In this document: positions 58,799 to 64,000 of the stretch, piece after piece
Layout: each line of letters opens with the position of its first letter
How positions within the stretch are numbered: the first letter of the stretch is position 1
Source of the DNA: Elusimicrobiota bacterium
GTDB lineage: Bacteria > Elusimicrobiota > Elusimicrobia > UBA1565 > UBA9628
Reading direction: 5' to 3'
Assembly: GCA_016212855.1 (NCBI GenBank)
Contig: JACRDP010000019.1
Location: forward strand, 62,001-126,000
Length of the DNA: 64,000 bases
The notes under the pieces: model-generated
What the model saw: only the letters and a program-made list of their open reading frames with translations
What the model was told of the DNA's origin: nothing
The model's database searches: none
Position numbers and translations under genes: made by a program

Positions 58799-59581
58799 TC
58801 ACGGCGGCGGGCTCACCTTCAAGAGCGGCTTCCAGCAGCTCTTGGCGCAAGACAGCCGCGAGCTCTTCTCGCGCTTCAACTGCCGCAGAGCCTGCCGCAT
58901 CGGCGTCCTGAGCTTCGCGACGGGATCCAGGGCGGCGATACCGGCGGCGATGACGTCGCGATCATGGGCCTCCCCAAGGGCCGACTGCAGCCTGCGCAAG
59001 ATTGACGGAGCGGGCAGGCCGCGGGGAATCGTTTCCATCGTCTCCAGCAGGTAGCGCAGGGTTTTGACGGCGATGCGCGCCGCATGAAGCGCCGATTGAC
59101 CGCAAGTTCGATCCAAACGCCGCAGCCGGCCCGCCAAGCGACGCCACTCCTTTTCCGCCGCCTCGCGCACCGCGATCTTCTTCAGGGAGGTCGATTCGAC
59201 GGCGAGGCGCATCTTCTCCAGCGCGCCGTCGACCTTGCGCCACCAGCGCCTTCCAAGCGCCGGCGCGGCCTCCGGCGAAAGCGCCTTCGCCAGGGCCGTC
59301 GCGCCGATTCGAGAGCGCTGCGCGTAATCGTTCAGCCAAAGCGCTTCGACATGCCCGTCGCGACACGGCCCCGTCGCGCGCAGCGCCCGACGCAGGCGCT
59401 TGCGCGGCTTTACCGGGACGCCGCACGTCTTCTCGAGGACCTTGGCGTAGACGACCAGCCGCCTCGTGTTGATCCGGAAGCGGTGCAAAGCGTCCGCGTC
59501 GCACGCGTCACGGCGCACCCTGCGGGCGGCCGCCGCCGCGCCGTCGAGCCATTCGAGTACGACGACGTTAGGTCCCGCCAT
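58799..59581 (-). CDS. CHAD-domain protein
   Basis: 260 residues, helical. The conserved His-Arg helices are present: DALHRFRINTRRLVVY (H33) and SALHAARIAVKTLRYLLETM, then LGEAHDRDVIAAG. CHAD domains form positively charged channels that bind polyphosphate and are often found with CYTH domains. Here the CYTH gene is 26 kb away, yet in the same window as ppk and pit. It starts with ATG at 59581; no SD was obvious. It is likely to be a polyP granule-associated protein in the cytoplasm. Confidence 0.85.
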   Translation of the reverse strand: MAGPNVVVLEWLDGAAAAARRVRRDACDADALHRFRINTRRLVVYAKVLEKTCGVPVKPRKRLRRALRATGPCRDGHVEALWLNDYAQRSRIGATALAKALSPEAAPALGRRWWRKVDGALEKMRLAVESTSLKKIAVREAAEKEWRRLAGRLRRLDRTCGQSALHAARIAVKTLRYLLETMETIPRGLPAPSILRRLQSALGEAHDRDVIAAGIAALDPVAKLRTPMRQALRQLKREKSSRLSCAKSCWKPLLKVSPPP

Positions 59582-59622
59582 AAAGTGGAAACCCTCAGCC
59601 GCCGCCGGCCGGAGCGTCGGGC

Positions 59623-59949
59623 TTACGCCGGCTGCTTTTCAAGCCGCACGAAGAACTCGTGCGGCTCCGAATTGACCGCCCTGCCTTCGGCGGTGACGAG
59701 CCGCGCGGTGATCTCATGCTCGCCGTTCTCGTAGCCCGACCAGTCGCACCACCAATAGCCCGCGGACTGGCGGCAGGGCGTCCAGTCACCCTGGTCGACG
59801 GCGACCTCGACAGCCTGGACGTCCTCGGGAGCGCTGATGCGGAACGTGTAGTAAGCGCCGGTGATCTTCTCGCCTTGGCGCGGAAAATCCACCGACAGCT
59901 GGGTGCGGACGGACTTCTTCTGAACTTTTTCCTTGGTGGCGGCGGGCAT
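59623..59949 (-). CDS. Ig-like beta-sandwich protein, no signal peptide
   Basis: 108 residues. A basic N-terminus (MPAATKEKVQKKSVRTQ) and then an Ig/E-set type beta-sandwich: KITGAYYTFRISAPEDVQAV, a WTPCRQSAGYWWCDWSGYEN turn and GEHEITARLVTAEG. Related domains occur in glycosidases and in molybdopterin oxidoreductase dimerisation regions. No export signal is apparent, so its site of action is uncertain. AGGAGA lies 6 nt before the ATG at 59949. It is followed by the CHAD gene 41 nt after its stop. Confidence 0.62.
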   Translation of the reverse strand: MPAATKEKVQKKSVRTQLSVDFPRQGEKITGAYYTFRISAPEDVQAVEVAVDQGDWTPCRQSAGYWWCDWSGYENGEHEITARLVTAEGRAVNSEPHEFFVRLEKQPA

Positions 59950-60375
59950 GTTCGTCTCCTGAGTCCGGCATGTGGGGGCTTCGAAAGAGCGCCCCGCAAC
60001 AATCCGTCCTGGAGGAGTTGTCGGCAAGTTCGTTGCCAGGCCGGGAGGGAAGACTTGAACTCGGCCGCTACGTTGCGACGCGTTAAAAGACGGCAATCAC
60101 TTTCCGCACCCCTATGACGTGGCGCCGCATTCGACGTGATTGATCGCGGAGAAGAGCTATGACGAAAGAGAAGTCGCCGGTTAAGCGAACGCGCAGATTG
60201 GTGCCCCACCTGCATAAGCCGAGACGGCACGGGACCAAAGCCTGGACCACCTGGGTGTCCGAATCGAGGAGAGCTTCCGTCGACTCGTTTCGACATGGTC
60301 TCCGCGGGAAAGGCCGTTGACGCTAAGCGCGCATGCGGCCGGCGGGGGGGGTCGTTTCGTTGCGTGGAGGCAGGT
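59950..60375. other. 426-bp region with little coding content
   Basis: Between divergent Ig-like and universal-stress genes. It holds one possible small gene (60159-60320). The rest shows no clear promoter hexamers or repeats that I can support by eye. The base composition is lower in GC than the neighbouring genes, and it holds SD-like GGAGG before 60376. Confidence 0.5.
60159..60320 (+). CDS. Possible small basic protein
   Basis: 53 residues, very basic: MTKEKSPVKRTRRLVPHLHK at the start, followed by RRHGTKAWTTWVSESRR. A GGAG SD lies upstream of the ATG. It has Trp residues and a composition like ribosome- or nucleic-acid-binding peptides, but no family is recognised. It may be spurious. 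The universal stress gene follows 55 bp later. Confidence 0.35.
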   Translation: MTKEKSPVKRTRRLVPHLHKPRRHGTKAWTTWVSESRRASVDSFRHGLRGKGR

Positions 60376-61275
60376 ATGAAGCGATTTCCGCCGCGCCGCA
60401 TCCTCGTCGCCGCCGATTTGTCCGCTCCGTCGTTGAACGCGCTCGACGCAGCCAAGGCCTTGGCGCTGCGTTGGGGTGCGGCACTTGAGATCGTGCATGT
60501 CCAGCACCCGCCCGTCATCACCGCCTGGGTCGGTCTTGACGCCCTGCCCGTGAGCGTGCCTCCCGCGTCGCAGGTGCCGCGACGCAAGATTGAAGAGAAA
60601 CTGCTCAAGGCCGCGGGGGGCTTCCCGACCGAGCGCCTGAAGCTGCGGACGGTGCACGGCTGGCCGCCGGTGGCGCTTCTGGATTTGGCCAAACCCGAGC
60701 GCGCGGACTTGATGGTGATGGGCACGCATGGGTATGCCGGGCTCGACCGCCTGCTCACGGGGTCTGTCGCCGAAGCGGTACTGCGACGCGCTCGCATTCC
60801 CGTGTTCGTGGTTCCCGAGCGAAAGAGCGGCCCGCTCGTCGCGCGCGTACTCGCGCCGTGGAACGGCCGCCCCTATGCGACGCGCGCTTTGCGCTGGGCT
60901 CGGGAATTGGCGCGCAGCCTGCGCGTGGCTTTGGTCGTCCTCCATGTCGACGAGACGGGAAGCGGGCTCAGGAAGGAGAGGCCCGAGTTGCGACGGAGGC
61001 TGGAGAAGATCCTCGGCACCGGCCCGGATTGGCGCCTGTTGGTGCGCTCGGGCGACGCGCGCGCGCGCATCATCGCGGAAGCGAACTCGGGACGCTATGA
61101 ATTCGTCGTAATGTCGGCGCATCGGCGCGTCTTCGCCTCCGACTTCGTGCTCGGCTCCACGGTGGAGCGCCTGCTTCGGCACTCATGCGTCCCGGTCTTG
61201 GCTGTTCCCTCCGGCGGCAGACGCACGCGTCTGACTCGCCGCTTCGTCGCGCGCGCCGGTGCCCGCCTCTACTGA
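60376..61275 (+). CDS. Tandem universal stress protein
   Basis: 299 residues, two UspA folds (about 1-150 and 155-285). The first has RILVAADLSAPSLNALDAAK and the ATP-binding type motif in GTHGYAGLDRLLTGSVAEAV; the second has VMSAHRRVFASDFVLGSTVE in the same position without the glycine pattern. Usp proteins bind ATP and support survival in stress. GGAGG lies 6 nt before the ATG at 60376. The DnaJ-like gene begins 11 nt after the stop, so a stress operon (Usp-DnaJ-CbpM-like) is likely. Confidence 0.88.
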   Translation: MKRFPPRRILVAADLSAPSLNALDAAKALALRWGAALEIVHVQHPPVITAWVGLDALPVSVPPASQVPRRKIEEKLLKAAGGFPTERLKLRTVHGWPPVALLDLAKPERADLMVMGTHGYAGLDRLLTGSVAEAVLRRARIPVFVVPERKSGPLVARVLAPWNGRPYATRALRWARELARSLRVALVVLHVDETGSGLRKERPELRRRLEKILGTGPDWRLLVRSGDARARIIAEANSGRYEFVVMSAHRRVFASDFVLGSTVERLLRHSCVPVLAVPSGGRRTRLTRRFVARAGARLY

Positions 61276-61286
61276 CGTTCTCGGTG

Positions 61287-62240
61287 ATGGCATTTAATGA
61301 CTATTACGCCATTCTAGGGATCAACAAAGCGGCTTCGGCCGAAGAGATCAAGCGCGCCTATCGCCTCCTGGCGCGCCGGCATCATCCCGACCTCCACCCC
61401 GAACAGGGCAAGGTCGCGGCGGGAGAAAAGTTCAAGGAAATCAACGAGGCGTATCAGGTCCTTTCCGATGCGGAGAAGCGCAAAAAATACGACCAACTCG
61501 GCCCGGGTTGGGAGTCGGCGCAGGAGGCGCGCCCGGGACGCGAGCCGCGGGAAACCGCCGGATTCAGCGATTTCTTCGAAGAATTGTTCGGAGACGCGGG
61601 CCGTCACGGATTCAGCGTCCAGGATGTCGATGCCGCCGATCCCGACGAAGGCCGGGACGTGGAGGCGGAGCTCCCGCTGTCTCTCGAGGACGCTTTCCAT
61701 GGCGGGGAAAAGAAGATGTCGTTATCGGCGCCCGTTCTTTGCGCCGCCTGCGGCGGACTGGGCCGCAAAGGACGAGGGTTTTGCTCGCAGTGCGGCGGCG
61801 TGGGAGAATCGCGAGGGCAGAAGCATGTCACGGTGAATCTTCCCAAGCATGTTCGCGACGGCGTGAAACTGCGGCTGCGCGGGCAAGGCTCCCCGGGACG
61901 CGGCGGAAAGGCGCCGGGCGATCTTTACCTGAGGGTGAAGCTGTTGCCGCATCCGGCGTACAAGGTCTCCGGCAGCGACCTGGAGACGACGGTCACGGTG
62001 ATGCCATGGGTCGTGGCGCTGGGCGGAGAAGCGACCGTGGCTTCCTTGGACGGACCGGTTCGAATTCGGATCCCGGCGGGCACGCATACGGGCCGCCCAT
62101 TGCGTCTCGCCGGCAAGGGCTTGGGCAAGGACGACGGCTCCCGGGGAGACCTCTACGCCGTGGTGCGGGTCGACATCCCCGAGAAGATGACCGAGAAGAT
62201 GGAAAGTTTGTACCGGGAGATGAAGGAGGCGGGCGCTTGA
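61287..62240 (+). CDS. DnaJ/CbpA-type co-chaperone with half zinc centre
   Basis: 317 residues. J-domain (1-70) with HPD at 33-35; a Gly/Arg/Phe-type spacer (80-115); then a shortened zinc region with only two CxxCGG motifs (C152-C155 and C166-C169) instead of four; and two C-terminal substrate-binding beta-sandwiches (to 305). It delivers unfolded proteins to DnaK. Two motifs suffice for one zinc centre, midway between DnaJ (two centres) and CbpA (none). ATG at 61287; GTG at 61284 is also possible. TTGA overlap with the next gene. Confidence 0.85.
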   Translation: MAFNDYYAILGINKAASAEEIKRAYRLLARRHHPDLHPEQGKVAAGEKFKEINEAYQVLSDAEKRKKYDQLGPGWESAQEARPGREPRETAGFSDFFEELFGDAGRHGFSVQDVDAADPDEGRDVEAELPLSLEDAFHGGEKKMSLSAPVLCAACGGLGRKGRGFCSQCGGVGESRGQKHVTVNLPKHVRDGVKLRLRGQGSPGRGGKAPGDLYLRVKLLPHPAYKVSGSDLETTVTVMPWVVALGGEATVASLDGPVRIRIPAGTHTGRPLRLAGKGLGKDDGSRGDLYAVVRVDIPEKMTEKMESLYREMKEAGA

Positions 62241-62413
62241 AGCCGACAGAGCAGATCAGGAGCAGGCGGCTGCGGAGAATCTGCCTACACCTCGAGGTCG
62301 ACGAGTTCGCGGGGTTGATCATCGTCGATCTTCTCGAGCGGATGGAGGAGCTGCAGCGCGACCTGGAGCGTTTACGTCACTTGGCGGGGAGCCGTGAGAC
62401 CGGCGAGCGCTGA
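62237..62413 (+). CDS. Short CbpM-like chaperone modulator
   Basis: 58 residues. TTG start overlapping the DnaJ TGA (TTGA), with AAGGAGG at 62222-62228 as SD, which supports this unusual start. The second half, VDEFAGLIIVDLLERMEELQ, resembles the C-terminal helix of CbpM, the CbpA-specific modulator, but the MerR-like N-terminal part is missing. It probably interacts with the co-chaperone made just upstream. Confidence 0.6.
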   Translation: MKPTEQIRSRRLRRICLHLEVDEFAGLIIVDLLERMEELQRDLERLRHLAGSRETGER

Positions 62414-62444
62414 CGACGCCGCGACGGAAAAGCGCCCGGGGGCG

Positions 62445-63566
62445 TTAAGGCTTGTCTTCGACGCCGGGTTCACGCCGGCTTTCGTGATTGGCGCCGTGAC
62501 GATACGCCGAAATCGCCTCGTAAACCGCTTTCCTGGTTCTGTTGATGTTGCCCAAAGGCCGATGCGCGGGCAGACTGTGCCACGGAGTAAACGAGAAATT
62601 CTCGCATTGACGCATCTGCGCTTCGCTCGAGAAATCCTGCGCGGGAATGTTGACGCTCGCGACCGGCGTGAAGGGGGACTTCGCCTGGTCCCAGGGAATA
62701 CGCGAATCCTCCACCGACATCTCCCGCGGCTCGCCGCGCTTTTGGATCATGAATTGAAAGCACACGGGCTTCCCCTCGCGGGCGTCCAGAGACCGCTTCA
62801 TATTCAGGCGCAGGTAGTCCGGTGAATCCGGAAAATAGTTCCGTCCGTCCGTCTTCTGTTCGCACGGCCGCGCCGAGTACTTGACGACGGCGCCGTCGCC
62901 GAGCCGGTAGGGCGTCGCGCTGAAGTACGGGGACAAAAGAGGATTCACCATCTTCTTTCCATTGGACCTGATCCGGCCGACCGCGTTGAACTCGGTCCAG
63001 CGCCAGGGCAGACGTCCGAAGAAGAACCAAACCGGGCTCGAACCCTTCGCGAGCAGCCGGAAGAACTCGGCGTAGTCCCTTCCGTCTTTGACGAAGAACG
63101 CGTCGTGATTGATCAGCAGGAAGTCCTGCGTCCCGGCGTTCTTCTCGCCGTCCAGGAGCTTTTCTCCGTCCACTCCCATGAGCTTGACCGCCATGCCGCG
63201 GGCGTCGCCCGTCTTGTCGGCCTGGATGCGCTGACTGCCGTTTGAGAAGCGGATCCAAGCGGCATACTCCTTCCCCGGAACGGCGAACACTCCGGAACGA
63301 TACTCCGCGGGAATATCCTCGTTGACCTTGAACGTCGCTCTTAAGCAGCCATGATGCTTGGCATGCACATCCCGCGTCATCACGTCCTTCCGAGCGGACC
63401 CGTCTTTCCGGAGCACGGCCACGCTCAACTCCGCGATCTCCTTGTTCAACGCGTCTTCGTCCGGTGAATAAATTTCGCCGGACTGCTGCTCCTGCGCGAC
63501 CGGCGCCGGCGCCGCGGAGCACCCGAGGGCGAATAAGAGAACGAGGATTAAGCCTGAATTCTTCAT
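62445..63566 (-). CDS. Catalase-fold lipoprotein
   Basis: 373 residues. Lipoprotein signal with LGCS (Cys16). Catalase-superfamily elements: RDVHAKHHGCLRATFKV (active-site His region), WIRFSNGS, GDARGMAVKLMGV, TQDFLLINHDAFFV, and near the end NRTRKAVYEAISAYR, in place of the heme-Tyr helix R-x-x-x-Y. It is a shorter, catalase-related heme protein, probably in the periplasm anchored to the outer membrane. It may degrade peroxide or act on lipid peroxides. No SD was obvious. Confidence 0.8.
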   Translation of the reverse strand: MKNSGLILVLLFALGCSAAPAPVAQEQQSGEIYSPDEDALNKEIAELSVAVLRKDGSARKDVMTRDVHAKHHGCLRATFKVNEDIPAEYRSGVFAVPGKEYAAWIRFSNGSQRIQADKTGDARGMAVKLMGVDGEKLLDGEKNAGTQDFLLINHDAFFVKDGRDYAEFFRLLAKGSSPVWFFFGRLPWRWTEFNAVGRIRSNGKKMVNPLLSPYFSATPYRLGDGAVVKYSARPCEQKTDGRNYFPDSPDYLRLNMKRSLDAREGKPVCFQFMIQKRGEPREMSVEDSRIPWDQAKSPFTPVASVNIPAQDFSSEAQMRQCENFSFTPWHSLPAHRPLGNINRTRKAVYEAISAYRHGANHESRREPGVEDKP

Positions 63567-63627
63567 GGGGGGGCGGTCCGGAGAGTATAGCCCGCATTCC
63601 GTTGGAGAAGATAGGAACGATTCATGA

Positions 63628-64000
63628 TCACTTCCAACCGGCGCGGGGCGCGGCCAGCCCCTCGATGATGAGCTGCGCCTGGATCGCGCGGAGCGGGGAG
63701 CGCGGATCCTGAGGATCGTCGAGGCTTTTTCCGGGGCAAAGCGTGGATTTATATTGATGATGTCCCTGGATGTTTTCCGGCGAGATGCCGTGGACGGCGG
63801 TGAGCCAGCGGAGCAAAGTCTTCAGGCTGGCGACTTGCTCGAGCGGCGGCCGCTGGCGCGAAAAGTCGCCGAGAAGCACGACGCCGATGCTGCCGCGGTT
63901 GTTTCCTTCCGTGTGAGCGCCAAGCCGGTCGACCGGGCGGCCTTGGAAGATCCGCCCTTTCCAGTCGATCATGTAGTGATAACCGACGTCGCTCCATCCG
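63628..64000 (-). CDS. N-acetylmuramoyl-L-alanine amidase domain, partial
   Basis: The gene's C-terminal 123 residues; the 5' end is beyond the right edge. Opening with GWSDVGYHYMIDWKGRIFQG, then GNNRGSIGVVLLGDF and GHHQYKSTLCPGKSL, it matches the Amidase_2/PGRP fold. Zinc ligands: the His of GYHYMID, the His of GHHQYK and the Cys of LCPG. The enzyme cleaves the amide between muramic acid and L-Ala in peptidoglycan. A short linker (LIIEGLAAPRAGWK) ends it. Confidence 0.88.
   Translation of the reverse strand, partial: GWSDVGYHYMIDWKGRIFQGRPVDRLGAHTEGNNRGSIGVVLLGDFSRQRPPLEQVASLKTLLRWLTAVHGISPENIQGHHQYKSTLCPGKSLDDPQDPRSPLRAIQAQLIIEGLAAPRAGWK

Overview
The window is GC-rich, densely coded DNA from a diderm (Gram-negative) bacterium. 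Evidence for an outer membrane: lpxD, two TolC-type channels, an RND pump, a porin ending in Phe and several lipoproteins. Nothing fixes the taxon. The many small exported HEAT and low-complexity proteins and the exported PEP-synthase-like pair would suit a deep-branching lineage such as Elusimicrobiota, but that is a weak inference. No rRNA, CRISPR array, insertion sequence or integrase was seen. There is one tRNA (Arg, anticodon TCT).

Layout. 0-9 kb: housekeeping and small genes (ispG start, two VOC proteins, two RDD proteins, an atypical SDR with a Cys cluster, a dicarboxylate symporter, tRNA-Arg, an exported trypsin-like protease, a HEAT protein, a dipeptide epimerase). 9-15.6 kb: a phosphoesterase, a polysaccharide flippase and a coupled pair of exported proteins, one of which resembles a rearranged PEP synthase lacking its catalytic His. 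15.6-22.5 kb: two plus-strand operons with stop/start overlaps (DUF4340 lipoprotein, fatty-acid-hydroxylase-like, SDR, epimerase; then NYN/PIN-RGG protein, exported protein, ExoD-like, HEAT protein). 22.5-36.4 kb: a phosphate and polyphosphate island (phoU, pstBACS, porin, phoR, phoB, DUF47-pit, sixA, CYTH protein, ppk1) with four Pho-box-like sites built as GTCAC repeats on an 11-bp period. 36.4-42 kb: recQ, enoyl-CoA hydratase, two GT9 glycosyltransferases and an acyltransferase-like membrane protein. 41.9-52.4 kb: a nine-gene minus-strand series, tetR-tolC-RND-ECF sigma-anti-sigma-Spy-like-tolC-macA-macB. 52.5-64 kb: DUF1304, a small lipoprotein, lpxD, an M16 peptidase, a CHAD protein, a universal stress protein, a DnaJ/CbpM-like pair, a catalase-fold lipoprotein and a partial amidase.

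Overall patterns. About twenty first-of-operon genes carry a TANNNT-like hexamer 6-9 nt, most often exactly 6 nt, before the start codon and have no Shine-Dalgarno. Genes inside operons use SD sequences or ATGA/GTGA/TTGA overlaps. This points to widespread leaderless transcription. Several divergent gene pairs share one short AT box. Other noncoding structure includes a 32-bp inverted repeat bracketing a VOC gene, a 60-bp dyad carrying two consensus DnaA boxes, a 28-bp AT-rich palindrome present twice, and a TetR operator.

The strongest candidates for undescribed biology are the exported degenerate PEP-synthase-like pair (11445-15541), the inverted-repeat cassette (3280-3744), the leaderless-promoter rule and the combined efflux/ECF operon.
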